The notes below the pieces were generated by a model, which did no database searches, was not told the origin of the DNA, and worked only from the letters and a program-made list of their open reading frames with translations. Source: Anabaenopsis elenkinii CCIBt3563 (GTDB taxonomy: Bacteria; Cyanobacteriota; Cyanobacteriia; Cyanobacteriales; Nostocaceae). Taken from it: 64,000 bases of DNA. Shown here piece by piece: positions 40,359 through 50,131 of the stretch (positions are counted from its first letter, which is position 1; every line of letters begins with the position of its first letter). The DNA lies in contig NZ_CP063311.1 in assembly GCF_015245355.1 (NCBI RefSeq), positions 3,367,179-3,431,178 of the forward strand, read 5' to 3'. Both the position numbers and the translations under genes were made by a program.

Positions 40359-42167
40359 ATGCGTCAATGTCTTAACCCGGAGTGTCTCCACCTTAACCTG
40401 GATACCTGCCAATATTGCCAAAAGTGTGGTAACAAGTTACTCCTGCGAGAAAGGTATAGCCCCCACTCAGTTTTAGGACAAGGGGGTTTTGGTCGGACAT
40501 TTCTAGCCATTGACGAAGATAAACCCTCAAAACCCTATTGTGTCATTAAGCAATTCCTCCCCCAAGCCCAGGGGACAGACAGTATAGAAAAGGCTTCCCA
40601 ATTATTTGCACAAGAAGCAGAACGTTTAGAACAACTGGGTAAACATCCCCAAATTCCCGAATTAATGGCTTATTTCACCGCCGATCATCGTCAATATTTG
40701 GTTCAGGAGTTTGTCAAAGGGGAAACCCTACAAGGTGAATTAGATCAAACCGGGGTGTTTTCAGAACAGCAAATAAGAGGATTGTTAATAGAACTGTTGC
40801 AGATATTCAAGTTTGTCCACAGTCAGCAGGTAATTCACAGAGATATTAAACCAGAGAATATCATTCGCCGCAGTAGTGACAACAAGTTATTTTTAGTAGA
40901 CTTTGGCGCTGCGAAGGTGGTACAACCCAAACAACGCACAGCTACAGGGACAATTATCGGGTCAGCGGAATATTGCGCCCCTGAGCAGTCTATGGGGAGA
41001 GCCATATTTATCAGTGATTTATATAGTTTAGGTGTCACCTGTCTGCATTTATTAACAGGAGTTAGCCCCTTTCATTTATATGATCCGATGAATGCACAAT
41101 GGGTGTGGCGAGATTTCTTGAATGGGAATGTTGTTAGTGATGAGTTGGGTCAGATTTTGGAAAAGTTAGCAAATCCTGTACCCAAGCTGCGTTATCAGTC
41201 TGTGGAAGAGGTGATGAATGTTTTGAGTCCTGTTTTTTCCCCTGTCCCTTCCAGGGAAGAGGGAAGAACTCCAGCACCTCATACCCCCTGTCTACACACA
41301 ACCCTCACCGGTCATTCTCACTGGGTTTTGTCTGTAGCATTTAGCCCGGATGGTCAAACCCTAGCTAGTGGGAGTTGGGACAAGACTATCAAACTGTGGG
41401 ATGTGAAGACAGGTAAGCTCCGTTACACCCTCAGAGGACATTCTGGCTCGGTTTTGTCTGTAGCATTTAGCCCGGATGGTCAAACCCTAGCTAGTGGAAG
41501 TGGGGACAAGACTATTAAACTGTGGGATGTAAAGACGGGTAAGGTTCGCCACACCCTCACTGGACATTCTGGCTCGGTTTATTCTGTAGCATTTAGCCCC
41601 GATGGTCAAACCCTAGCTAGTGGGAGTTATGACAAGACTATCAAACTGTGGGATGTGAAGACAGGTAAGGTTCGCCACACCCTCACCGGTCATTCTGACT
41701 GGGTTTTGTCTGTAGCATTTAGCCCGGATCGTCAAACCCTAGCTAGTGGGAGTCGGGACAAGACTATCAAACTGTGGGATGTGAGGACAGGTAAGGTTCG
41801 CCGCACCCTCACCGGACATTCTAACTCGGTTTGGTCTGTAGCATTTAGCCCGGATGGTCAAACCCTAGCTAGTGGGAGTTGGGACAACACTATCAAACTG
41901 TGGGATCTGAGGACAGGTAAGGTTCGCCGCACCCTCACCGGACATTCTAACTCGGTTTGGTCTGTAGCATTTAGCCCGGATGGTCAAACCCTAGCTAGTG
42001 GGAGTTGGGACAACACTATCAAACTGTGGGATCTGAGGACAGGTAAGGTTCGCCAGACCCTCACCGGACATTCTGACTGGGTGAGGTCTGTAGGATTCAG
42101 CCCCGATGGTCAAACCCTAGCTAGTGGGAGTTATGACAAGACTATCAAAATTTGGCGGTTAAGGTAA
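40359..42167 (+). CDS. Ser/Thr protein kinase with C-terminal WD40 propeller
   Basis: A 602-residue signalling protein. An N-terminal Cys cluster (Cys4, 9, 17, 20, 23) looks like a zinc ribbon. The Hanks-type kinase follows (about 36-290), with LGQGGFGRTFLA, Lys in CVIKQF, HRDIKPENII at about 160 and VDFGAAK. After a short linker, seven WD40 units of 42 residues (about 316-602) should close one beta-propeller for partner binding. The units are almost identical in DNA and protein (GHSxSVxSVAFSPDGQTLAS, then GSxDKTIKLWDVKTGK). Cyanobacteria commonly fuse such kinases to WD40 repeats. The partner and substrate are unknown. Confidence 0.95.
   Translation: MRQCLNPECLHLNLDTCQYCQKCGNKLLLRERYSPHSVLGQGGFGRTFLAIDEDKPSKPYCVIKQFLPQAQGTDSIEKASQLFAQEAERLEQLGKHPQIPELMAYFTADHRQYLVQEFVKGETLQGELDQTGVFSEQQIRGLLIELLQIFKFVHSQQVIHRDIKPENIIRRSSDNKLFLVDFGAAKVVQPKQRTATGTIIGSAEYCAPEQSMGRAIFISDLYSLGVTCLHLLTGVSPFHLYDPMNAQWVWRDFLNGNVVSDELGQILEKLANPVPKLRYQSVEEVMNVLSPVFSPVPSREEGRTPAPHTPCLHTTLTGHSHWVLSVAFSPDGQTLASGSWDKTIKLWDVKTGKLRYTLRGHSGSVLSVAFSPDGQTLASGSGDKTIKLWDVKTGKVRHTLTGHSGSVYSVAFSPDGQTLASGSYDKTIKLWDVKTGKVRHTLTGHSDWVLSVAFSPDRQTLASGSRDKTIKLWDVRTGKVRRTLTGHSNSVWSVAFSPDGQTLASGSWDNTIKLWDLRTGKVRRTLTGHSNSVWSVAFSPDGQTLASGSWDNTIKLWDLRTGKVRQTLTGHSDWVRSVGFSPDGQTLASGSYDKTIKIWRLR
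41299..42165 (+). repeat. Seven near-identical 126-bp WD40-coding repeats
   Basis: Each 126-bp unit codes for one WD40 blade. Units 5 and 6 differ by only a few bases, and TCAAACCCTAGCTAGTGG recurs in all seven. The last unit is shortened. This points to recent expansion or gene conversion. Confidence 0.9.
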
Positions 42168-42268
42168 TATTGACATCTCCAAAAAATAAATATGCGTTGT
42201 CAAACATTATTTTGCGCAGATATCTATTACATTTTAGGAGGAGCAACATTTCTTAAGTTAAACACCTT

Positions 42269-44428
42269 ATGCTGAATATTCCTCAACTACTGGCGACTGA
42301 ATTAAACCTCAAACCTGAACAAATCCAAAACGCCTTGGAACTGTTAGCCGAAGGTGCTACTGTTCCTTTTATCGCACGTTACCGCAAGGAGCGCACTGGG
42401 GAAATGAATGAGGTGCAACTGCGGGACTTGTTTGAGCGCTATGCTTATTTAACAGAGTTAGCAGAACGTAAGGGGGTAATTCTCCATGCGATCGCCCAAC
42501 AAGGTAAACTCACAGAAGAACTCAAAGCCAAAATTACATCCTGCTTACAAAAAACCGAATTAGAGGATTTATACCTACCCTATCGACCAAAAAGGCGCAC
42601 CCGTGCTACCATTGCCAGGGAAAAGGGTTTAGAACCTTTAGCGGAGTTGATTAAATCTCTCAATCTCCCTCAAAGTCCCACTACATCACTAGAAACAGCA
42701 GCAATGCAGTATGTTTCTCAGACTCAGGAGGTGAAAACACCACAGGAAGCACTCAAGGGCGCGGCTGACATTTTAGCGGAAGAGGTGGCAGAAAAAGCGG
42801 AATTAAGGGCATATCTGCGTGATTATTTTCTGGACAAAGGGGTATTTATCTCTCAGATCAAGAAAGATTATCCCGAAGGTACAACCAAGTTTGAGATGTA
42901 CCGCAACTATCAGATGGGGGTAAAAAATATTGCCCCCCATAACCTCCTGGCTTTGTGTCGCGGTGAGGCGGAGGGAATCTTAAATTATGAAATTGCTTTT
43001 GATGAAGATATTGTACTCAAGTATCTAGAAGTAAGGGAAATTAAAACCAAAAATCCCATAATTCGGGAATTTTATCAAGCCATGGTCAAAGACGCATTTA
43101 ATCGGCTGATGAAAACCTCCATTATGGGTGAGGTGATTTCCCAGAAAAAAACCTACGCAGATATAGAATCAATTAAAACCTTTGAAGCCAACCTGCGAGA
43201 GTTGCTGTTATCAGCACCTGCGGGAATGAAACCCACACTGGCCATTGACCCAGGTTTTAGAACCGGGTGTAAAGTTGTGGTACTTGACGAAACGGGAAAA
43301 TTTTTAGCATACCAGGCGGTGTTTCCTCACCAAGGGTCAGCACAACGGGATAAAGCTGTACAAACTCTCAAAAATTTAATTACACAATATCAAATCAAGT
43401 TAATTGCGATCGGTAACGGTACAGCTTCCCGGGAAACAGATGAGTTTGTGAACCAGGTTTTACAAGATATAGACCCCAAACCCATTAAAGTTATGGTTAA
43501 TGAATCGGGAGCATCAATATATTCTGCCAGTAAAGTGGCATTAGAAGAGTTTCCCGATTTAGATATTACCGTGCGCGGTGCTATTAGTATCGGTCGCCGG
43601 TTACAGGACCCCCTGGCGGAACTCGTAAAAATTGACCCTAAATCTATCGGTGTGGGACAATATCAACATGATGTTGATCAAAAGTTGCTGAAAAAGAAAC
43701 TTGATGAAACTGTGGAAAGTTGCGTTAATTATGTGGGGGTGGACTTAAACACCGCGTCTAAGGAACTGTTAACTTTTGTTTCGGGAATTACAGCCACAGT
43801 AGCCAATAACATTGTCACCTATCGCAACGAGCATGGAGCCTTTAAGAACCGCAGACAATTATTAAAGGTGGCGAAGTTGGGACCCAAGGCGTTTGAACAA
43901 GCTGCGGGTTTTCTGCGGATTCGTGGCGGTGATAACCCTTTAGATAATACCGCAGTCCATCCCGAAAGTTACCCTGTGGTGCTGGCGATCGCCGCTGATT
44001 TGGATATACCCTTAAATCAGATTACAGAAATTGCAGCAAAGCTGAAAAAAACCAACCTGAAGAAATACGTCACCGACGGCATTGGGGAACCTACACTCAG
44101 GGATATAATCAGGGAACTAGAGAAGCCAGGTAGAGACCCCCGCGCCGAATTTAAATACGCCACCTTTAGAGAAGGAATTACAGAAATTAGTCATTTACAG
44201 GTAGGGATGGAATTAGAAGGAATAGTCACCAATGTGGCTAACTTTGGCGCTTTTGTGGATATTGGCGTACATCAAGATGGTTTAGTGCATATTTCCCAAC
44301 TAGCTGATAGATTTGTCGATGATATCCAGAAAGTGGTTAAAGTGGGACAAGTTGTAAAGGTGCGGGTATTGGAAGTTAACGAAAAGTTGCACCGTATTAG
44401 TTTATCGATGAAAGCTGTTAAGCAATAA
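42269..44428 (+). CDS. tex: Tex-family transcription accessory protein (S1 domain)
   Basis: The 719-residue protein matches Tex/YhgF. It opens with the helical N-terminal domain (ATVPFIARYRKERTGEMNE at about 30-48), followed by a YqgF/RNase H-like domain (LAIDPGFRTGCKVVVLD, about 326-342), helix-hairpin-helix motifs (FVSGITATVANNIV and LLKVAKLGPKAFEQAAGFLR), and a C-terminal S1 RNA-binding domain (LEGIVTNVANFGAFVDIGVH, about 648-667). Tex binds nucleic acids and is linked to transcription and stress tolerance. Length is slightly below the usual 720-780. It is intact. Confidence 0.95.
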   Translation: MLNIPQLLATELNLKPEQIQNALELLAEGATVPFIARYRKERTGEMNEVQLRDLFERYAYLTELAERKGVILHAIAQQGKLTEELKAKITSCLQKTELEDLYLPYRPKRRTRATIAREKGLEPLAELIKSLNLPQSPTTSLETAAMQYVSQTQEVKTPQEALKGAADILAEEVAEKAELRAYLRDYFLDKGVFISQIKKDYPEGTTKFEMYRNYQMGVKNIAPHNLLALCRGEAEGILNYEIAFDEDIVLKYLEVREIKTKNPIIREFYQAMVKDAFNRLMKTSIMGEVISQKKTYADIESIKTFEANLRELLLSAPAGMKPTLAIDPGFRTGCKVVVLDETGKFLAYQAVFPHQGSAQRDKAVQTLKNLITQYQIKLIAIGNGTASRETDEFVNQVLQDIDPKPIKVMVNESGASIYSASKVALEEFPDLDITVRGAISIGRRLQDPLAELVKIDPKSIGVGQYQHDVDQKLLKKKLDETVESCVNYVGVDLNTASKELLTFVSGITATVANNIVTYRNEHGAFKNRRQLLKVAKLGPKAFEQAAGFLRIRGGDNPLDNTAVHPESYPVVLAIAADLDIPLNQITEIAAKLKKTNLKKYVTDGIGEPTLRDIIRELEKPGRDPRAEFKYATFREGITEISHLQVGMELEGIVTNVANFGAFVDIGVHQDGLVHISQLADRFVDDIQKVVKVGQVVKVRVLEVNEKLHRISLSMKAVKQ

Positions 44429-44580
44429 AGCTCTGTTAGTGTCTTTGTCGTCAACAAAGACACTCTCAACCTAATGGTAGAAACATAATCCGTCTTATTC
44501 AAGATGGAAAATATCAGTATTTATCTGAAAATAATACCAGGAATCGTCAAGAATCCATCTGTTATTTTTAGGTAAAAACA

Positions 44581-44979
44581 ATGTGGGGAACACTTTTAAC
44601 GGTCATAGCCACAGCCTTGAGCTTGTTAATTGTCGATTTAGTTGTACCCGGTGTAAATATTGCTAATTTTCCAGCAGCTATGATTGCTGGTGTAGTCATT
44701 GGTTTGATCAACAGTTCCATTAAACCAATCCTTGCTGCTTTATCTTTACCCCTGAACTTCCTCACCTTCGGAGCATTTTCCCTAGTAGTTAACGGTTTTT
44801 GTTTCTTATTAGCTGGGGTAATAGTTCCAGGGTTCGCAGTCCGGGGAGTTCTCGCCTTTTTTCTGGGTCCTGTAATTTTATCTTTTGCTAATACCTTCAT
44901 TAATAAATATTTAGCTGAAAGATATCCTGTGTTAAACAGTACTGGTGTTAGTAGGGAAGGGGAATTACCCTCAAGATGA
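44581..44979 (+). CDS. Phage holin family (4-TM) membrane protein
   Basis: A 132-residue protein with four hydrophobic helices, similar to the chromosomal 'phage holin family protein' group found in many bacteria. No phage genes are nearby, so a lytic role is not implied; these proteins are of unknown function. LIVDLVVPGVNIANFPAAMI and NFLTFGAFSLVVNGFCFLLA are the most typical stretches. Confidence 0.8.
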   Translation: MWGTLLTVIATALSLLIVDLVVPGVNIANFPAAMIAGVVIGLINSSIKPILAALSLPLNFLTFGAFSLVVNGFCFLLAGVIVPGFAVRGVLAFFLGPVILSFANTFINKYLAERYPVLNSTGVSREGELPSR

Positions 44980-45034
44980 GTACCATACACCATTTCCTCA
45001 AAAACCTGATTAAATAAAATAAGATTGCCAAATC

Positions 45035-45226
45035 ATGAAAATCAGTCGCTTACTTTTAGGTTTATTCCTTCCTCCTGTGGGTGTGTTTCTCACAGTTGGC
45101 GCTGGTCCAACTTTGTTAATTAACATTTTACTCACACTTTTAGGCTGGCTTCCCGGTAGCATCCATGCAGTTTGGGTAATTGCTAAACATGAACAACAAA
45201 TAAATGAACAAAGACGTAGTTATTAA
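45035..45226 (+). CDS. YqaE/Pmp3-family small membrane protein
   Basis: A 63-residue protein with two membrane helices and the pattern LFLPPVGVFLTVG followed by LLTLLGWLPGSIHAVWVI, typical of the YqaE/Pmp3 (stress-induced hydrophobic peptide) family. These affect membrane potential in salt or cold stress in other organisms. The gene follows the holin-like gene in the same direction and ends at a strong terminator. Confidence 0.9.
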   Translation: MKISRLLLGLFLPPVGVFLTVGAGPTLLINILLTLLGWLPGSIHAVWVIAKHEQQINEQRRSY

Positions 45227-45246
45227 GATGAACGTCTGTCGTAAAT

Positions 45247-45280
45247 AGGGTGGTTACTGTCAGTAACCACCCTAATTTTT
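45247..45280. terminator. Strong terminator after the yqaE-like gene
   Basis: A perfect 11-bp stem AGGGTGGTTAC / GTAACCACCCT with loop TGTCA is followed by AATTTTTT. It lies between convergent genes and may serve both. Confidence 0.85.
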
Positions 45281-45333
45281 TGCTGATAAATAAATTTATT
45301 TCTGTTAACATTGGTCAAGACTACTGGTCAAGG

Positions 45334-46134
45334 CTACTTACGAGTTAGTTCCTGGCGTTGCTCAGTAGGTGTCTCATCTTTAAAAATATCAGCAGCTGAT
45401 AGCAACAACTCCCGTAAAGTTTGTTTAATTTGATGCTCCTTTTTGGCGATCGCCGCACCAGCTTGACCTAATTGATCTTCTAGGTGCGATCGCTTTTCTT
45501 CCACTTGTGTCGCCATAGCCTCAGCTTGGGGACGAGCCTGATCGTACCACTGTTTTGCCTCATCTAGATAATCCTTAACCTCACCATCCCGTCCGCCATA
45601 ACGCGCAGCTAAATTCGCCCGGACAATAGCTAATTGAGCTTGCAATTGCGCATAACGTTTCTTGAGTAAAGCTACCTCCTCACTATCTTTAATGGTATTA
45701 ATAGCAGAAGCGATCGCATTTTTAGTATCCTCAGTTTTATCCTGGCTAGTTTCGGCAATTTCCGTTAAAATACCGTCAACTTCTTGCTGAATTTGTTCCT
45801 CTTCACTATCCAATTGTGCTTGTAGCTTCTTGACTTCTCCCTGAGTTTTGACAATCGCCTCATGTCGTTTGCTATTAACCCCTTCCAACGCCCCCTCAAT
45901 GCAAGCTGTGACATCTTCCTTAATTTCCGCCCCCCTGTGTTGAAAGTTTTCCACCACAGCAGAAACCGCATCTTTTACCAGATAACGAATATCACTAGAA
46001 CCTGCTTTTAATTCCGAACTTAGCTGAGAAACAGCAGATTTGACAATTTCGCGAATCCGCTGAGTTCTTAACTGTCCAGTTTCTTTCACCTGTTGCAAAT
46101 CGATGGTAATTTGCTCCTTAACATTCTTCGACAT
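45334..46134 (-). CDS. Coiled-coil, apolipoprotein-like unknown protein
   Basis: A 266-residue soluble, almost fully helical protein rich in Glu, Gln, Lys and Ala. It shows long amphipathic stretches and coiled-coil character (about 85-135 and 150-245). It has no signal peptide or enzymatic motif. Similar helical proteins occur in cyanobacteria with no known job; membrane-surface or stress-protective roles would be speculation. It is convergent with the yqaE-like gene. Confidence 0.75.
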   Translation of the reverse strand: MSKNVKEQITIDLQQVKETGQLRTQRIREIVKSAVSQLSSELKAGSSDIRYLVKDAVSAVVENFQHRGAEIKEDVTACIEGALEGVNSKRHEAIVKTQGEVKKLQAQLDSEEEQIQQEVDGILTEIAETSQDKTEDTKNAIASAINTIKDSEEVALLKKRYAQLQAQLAIVRANLAARYGGRDGEVKDYLDEAKQWYDQARPQAEAMATQVEEKRSHLEDQLGQAGAAIAKKEHQIKQTLRELLLSAADIFKDETPTEQRQELTRK

Positions 46135-46276
46135 TTTTAACCTTTCCTATTTAAATCACAAAGATGAATGACACAAACAACATCCTCTATGTGCATTGTG
46201 GAAGATAGTTATAAAAATAAACACATCCCAAAGATAGAAAATCCTGATAATTTACGACTAAAGCATCTCATACCTA

Positions 46277-46667
46277 AGAGGATGTTTGGAAATTATCAAA
46301 CAGGTAATTTTTATATTAGGGAACAGGGAACAGGGAACAGGGAACACACCGAAGGATTGGTAAGCATTGGTAAGCATTGGGGAACACACCGAAATAATAA
46401 AATCCAGTTCCCTCCCCTTACAAGGACAAGACAAGGTGGACAAGGTGGACAAGGTGACAAGGGAGAAAAACAGTACAAAGTCTGTATTTTTAGTAAGAAA
46501 AATAGCCCCTTAAAAGACCATTGTCCGTATAAAATCTTCCTTGTCCACTTTCCTTCCTTGTCTTCCTAGTCTTGCCTTCACAGATCATATTAAAAACCTA
46601 CCCTTGCAAGGAGAGGGTGGGGTGAAACAATAGTTGATACACTAATCATGACTTATCAAACATCCTC
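46277..46667 (+). mobile_element. MITE-like element, copy C, with internal insertion
   Basis: A 391-bp copy flanked by TA (46275-46276 and 46668-46669), with ends AGAGGATGTTTGG and CAAACATCCTC. It has several GGGAACA heptads near 46319-46350 and a tandem TTGGTAAGCA pair. The element is interrupted inside its central CCCTCCCCTTACAAGG hairpin by about 186 bp of foreign DNA (46424-46609). After this the usual right part resumes with GAGAGGGTGGGGTGAAACAA. It lies between the coiled-coil gene and a small unknown gene, in non-coding DNA. Confidence 0.85.
46424..46609. mobile_element. Second small inverted-repeat element nested in MITE copy C
   Basis: The insert starts with AAGACAAGGTGGACAAGG-type repeats and ends with the complementary CCTTGTCCACTTTCCTTCC and CTTGTCTTCC, forming imperfect terminal inverted repeats around an AT-rich core. 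It has no gene. Exact borders are uncertain by about ten bases. Confidence 0.6.
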
Positions 46668-46770
46668 TAATAGATACCCCTAGAATCAAATCTGCGTAAC
46701 GGTAAACCTCAAAAATATGTGCCGCCCATGTGAGATAATAAGTATTAATAGCTAGTAAATGAGAGAAATT

Positions 46771-46995
46771 ATGTGGCGGGTAAATGTAACTTGTTCCGGT
46801 GACGCTTGGAAACAACACGGCGCGAACTTCAAAACCATATCAGATAAATATCAAGGGGAGTGTATTTCTTCCAAAAAAATGCCAGATGGGACAAGAATCA
46901 TGGCATATAAAATAGAAGATGTCAGCGATGCCGAAGCTTTTCAAGAAGAGTGTACCACCTTTGCCGGGTTTACAGCTGATTTTGAATCCCTGTAA
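46771..46995 (+). CDS. Small unknown protein
   Basis: A protein of 74 residues from the ATG at 46771 (MWRVNVTCSGDAW); the ATG at 46759 would add four residues. No family is recognised. It shows an alternating pattern suggesting a small alpha/beta fold, ending DVSDAEAFQEECTTFAGFTADFE. It sits between MITE copy C and leuS and has normal codon use. Confidence 0.65.
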   Translation: MWRVNVTCSGDAWKQHGANFKTISDKYQGECISSKKMPDGTRIMAYKIEDVSDAEAFQEECTTFAGFTADFESL

Positions 46996-47055
46996 CATTG
47001 CCTAGCATCTATAATATTGAAGCAAACACGATTATAGTCCCGTAGGAGAATTTTG

Positions 47056-49677
47056 GTGGATTCCCGATATAACCCAGCAGACATTGAGGAAAAATGGCAA
47101 CAAACATGGGCAGAACTTGGCTTAGATCAGACACCTGCAAATACTAAAGTGCCAAAATTCTATGCTCTTTCCATGTTCCCCTATCCATCGGGCAGCCTCC
47201 ACATGGGTCATGTCCGTAATTATACTATAACAGATGTAATTGCACGCCTCAAGCGAATGCAAGGATATAGGGTACTGCACCCCATGGGTTGGGACGCCTT
47301 TGGTTTACCAGCAGAAAACGCCGCCATTGACAGGGGAGTACCACCAGCCAAGTGGACTTATCAAAACATTGCTCAAATGCGACAGCAATTAAAGCGTTTG
47401 GGTTTGTCTATCGACTGGGACAGGGAAGTTGCTACCTGTTCACCAGATTATTACAAGTGGACGCAGTGGATTTTCTTGCAATTCTGGCAAGCTGGGTTAG
47501 CATATCAAAAAGAAGCAGCAGTAAACTGGGACCCCGTAGACCAAACTGTGGTAGCTAACGAGCAAGTTGATAGCGAAGGTCGTTCTTGGCGCAGTGGGGC
47601 AAAAGTTGAGCGAAAACTATTGCGCCAGTGGTTTTTAAAGATTACCGACTATGCCGAAGAATTACTCAACGATTTAGATAAGTTAACAGGTTGGCCAGAA
47701 CGGGTCAAGTTAATGCAAGCTAATTGGATTGGTAAGTCTACAGGCGCTTATTTAGAATTTCCCGTGGTGGGAAAGGATGAAAAGGTGGCTGTCTACACCA
47801 CACGCCCAGATACAGTTTATGGTGTCAGCTATGTAGTATTAGCGCCAGAACACCCTTTAACCCAGGTAGTCACAACCCCGGAGCAAAAACCAGCTGTAGA
47901 AGCATTTATTCAAGAAGTTTCCCAGCAAAGCGAGTTAGAACGGACTGCTGAAGACAAACCCAAGCGGGGTATCCCCACTGGTGGCCAAGTCATCAACCCC
48001 TTTACTGGGGAACAAGTACCCATTTGGATCGCAGATTACGTACTGTATGAATATGGTACCGGGGCAGTTATGGGTGTACCTGCTCATGATGTGCGAGATT
48101 TTAAATTTGCCCGTGTTTATAATTTACCCATTGAGTTTGTCATTGCTTCCCCCGATGATGTGGCAGATTTTGACTTAACCCCCACATCACCCACAGATGA
48201 AATCACCAAAGTTATTAATATTGAATACAATCAGGCATATACTGAGCCAGGAATTTTAATTAATTCCGGGTCTTTCACCGGTATGAGTTCCACAGATGCC
48301 AAAGAGGCAATCATTAAATATGCTGAGTCAGAAAATTTTGGTAAACTGCGAATACAATACCGCCTGCGAGATTGGTTAATTTCCCGACAACGCTACTGGG
48401 GCGCACCTATACCAGTTATTCACTGTCCCAATTGTGGCATAGTACCAGTCCCCGATGAGGATTTACCAGTCAGGTTACCAGAAGAGGTAGAATTAACCGG
48501 GCGTGGGGGTTCACCTTTGACTCAGTTGGAAAGCTGGGTCAATGTTCCCTGTCCTAGTTGCGGTACTCCCGCTCGGCGAGAAACCGATACCATGGATACC
48601 TTTATTGATTCTTCTTGGTATTTCCTACGCTATCCCGATGCTCAGAATACAGAACAAGTTTTTGACCCCGCTAAAACTAATGACTGGATGCCTGTAGATC
48701 AGTATGTGGGTGGTATTGAACACGCTATTTTACACTTGTTATATTCCCGTTTCTTTACTAAGGTGCTGCGGGATAGAGGTTTACTTAACTTTGATGAACC
48801 CTTCGCCCGGTTGTTGACTCAGGGTATGGTACAGGGTTTAACTTATATGAACCCCAATAAAAGCGGTAAAGATAAATGGGTATCTTCTCATCTGGTCAAC
48901 CCAGCAGACCCCCGCGACCCCCAAACAGGTGAACCATTACAACGCCTCTATGCCACTATGTCTAAGTCTAAGGGTAATGGTGTAGCACCGGAAGATGTGA
49001 TTAGTAAGTATGGTGTGGATACGGCGCGGATGTTTATCCTGTTCAAAGCACCCCCAGAAAAGGATTTGGAGTGGGACGAAGCGGATGTAGAAGGACAATT
49101 TCGCTTTTTAAATCGGGTATGGCGCTTGGTCACAGATTATGCTACCGCTGGGGTATCCCGCAAAAAGGCAGAACTTTCTAATTTAACTAAGCCAGAAAAG
49201 GAATTACGGCGCGCTATTCACACCGCTATTCAAGGGGTGACGGAAGATTTAGAAGATGAATATCAATTCAATACCGCTGTTTCGGAATTGATGAAGTTAA
49301 GTAATGCTCTCACTGATGCTGAGTGCAAAAATTCCCCTATTTATGCTGAGGGAGTTCAAACTTTAGTGATCATGTTAGCTCCTTTTGCCCCCCACATTGC
49401 TGAGGAATTGTGGCAGTCCTTGGGTAATAGTGGTTCTATCCACACTCAAACTTGGCCATCTTGTGACCCTGGGGCTTTGGTAGCTGAGGAAATTACTTTG
49501 GTAATTCAGATTAACGGTAAAAAACGTGCAGATATTCCCGTCCCCGCACAAGCTGATAAGGCGGAGTTAGAAAGATACGCCCGTGAGTCGGAAGTTGTGC
49601 AGCGTTACACTGAGGGTAAGGAAATTAAAAAGGTGATTGTGGTTCCCGGAAAGTTGGTTAATTTTGTAGTTGTTTAA
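47056..49677 (+). CDS. leuS: Leucyl-tRNA synthetase
   Basis: The class I synthetase charging tRNA-Leu, 873 residues from the GTG at 47056; the frame also allows TTG at 47053. AGGAG at 47044-47048 is well spaced for the GTG. The HIGH-type motif is in [14 protein letters not shown] (about 37-50), the editing domain includes [20 protein letters not shown] and [12 protein letters not shown], and the KMSKS loop is [13 protein letters not shown] (about 635-647). The C-terminal domain is complete. A terminator follows. Confidence 0.98.
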   Translation: MDSRYNPADIEEKWQQTWAELGLDQTPANTKVPKFYALSMFPYPSGSLHMGHVRNYTITDVIARLKRMQGYRVLHPMGWDAFGLPAENAAIDRGVPPAKWTYQNIAQMRQQLKRLGLSIDWDREVATCSPDYYKWTQWIFLQFWQAGLAYQKEAAVNWDPVDQTVVANEQVDSEGRSWRSGAKVERKLLRQWFLKITDYAEELLNDLDKLTGWPERVKLMQANWIGKSTGAYLEFPVVGKDEKVAVYTTRPDTVYGVSYVVLAPEHPLTQVVTTPEQKPAVEAFIQEVSQQSELERTAEDKPKRGIPTGGQVINPFTGEQVPIWIADYVLYEYGTGAVMGVPAHDVRDFKFARVYNLPIEFVIASPDDVADFDLTPTSPTDEITKVINIEYNQAYTEPGILINSGSFTGMSSTDAKEAIIKYAESENFGKLRIQYRLRDWLISRQRYWGAPIPVIHCPNCGIVPVPDEDLPVRLPEEVELTGRGGSPLTQLESWVNVPCPSCGTPARRETDTMDTFIDSSWYFLRYPDAQNTEQVFDPAKTNDWMPVDQYVGGIEHAILHLLYSRFFTKVLRDRGLLNFDEPFARLLTQGMVQGLTYMNPNKSGKDKWVSSHLVNPADPRDPQTGEPLQRLYATMSKSKGNGVAPEDVISKYGVDTARMFILFKAPPEKDLEWDEADVEGQFRFLNRVWRLVTDYATAGVSRKKAELSNLTKPEKELRRAIHTAIQGVTEDLEDEYQFNTAVSELMKLSNALTDAECKNSPIYAEGVQTLVIMLAPFAPHIAEELWQSLGNSGSIHTQTWPSCDPGALVAEEITLVIQINGKKRADIPVPAQADKAELERYARESEVVQRYTEGKEIKKVIVVPGKLVNFVVV

Positions 49678-49693
49678 TAATCTAGTCTGTTAG

Positions 49694-49718
49694 GTGGGTT
49701 AGGGTTGACTTAACCCAC
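49694..49718 (+). terminator. Hairpin after leuS
   Basis: An 8-bp stem GTGGGTTA / TAACCCAC, loop GGGTTGACT, is followed by the weakly T-rich TATTTATCTCTTT. It begins 16 bases after the leuS stop. Confidence 0.6.
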
Positions 49719-50131
49719 TATTTATCTCTTTATACCTGAAATTGTAACAGCTTCTCGTTAGTCTCCCGCTAGTCACCACCACATCGGGATAAAAGTATTT
49801 TTTCCCTGGTTATATCTGTAGCTTGATATCTACAATATACACTTCACAAGAGCCACCAGTTAGAGCATTATCTACGGGCTTGAAGAAGTTGAGAAATGTG
49901 ATAATGGTTGCGTGTACCATCACTTATGGAATTTACCCACCCTCATCCTCTTAGCCTTTCTATTGACAGGGTTACCCAATTTTAACCTGAAAAATTCATA
50001 ATATTTAAATGTTGCACATCCTCTAAAGTTGTGCCATATTCAATCTAATTCAACAAAGGAAACAATGAAAAGAATCCTTCAAATGACCTTTTTGAACAAG
50101 ACATATTTTGATTAGAGATACTTATCTAAAA
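49719..50131. other. Gene-free stretch before the GMC gene
   Basis: I see no credible gene, tRNA or mobile element here. Near its end lies a 16-codon open frame (50065-50115) starting MKRILQMTF, with AAAGGA before it, which overlaps the start region of the GMC gene and could be a leader peptide or chance. Confidence 0.35.

Noticed and set aside
44581-44979. Prophage remnant suggested by a holin-like gene
   Set aside because: The protein belongs to a common chromosomal membrane family and no phage genes are near.
46168-46569. 133-codon open frame
   Set aside because: It runs through MITE copy C and its nested insert; repetitive Gly-Gln and low-complexity reading.
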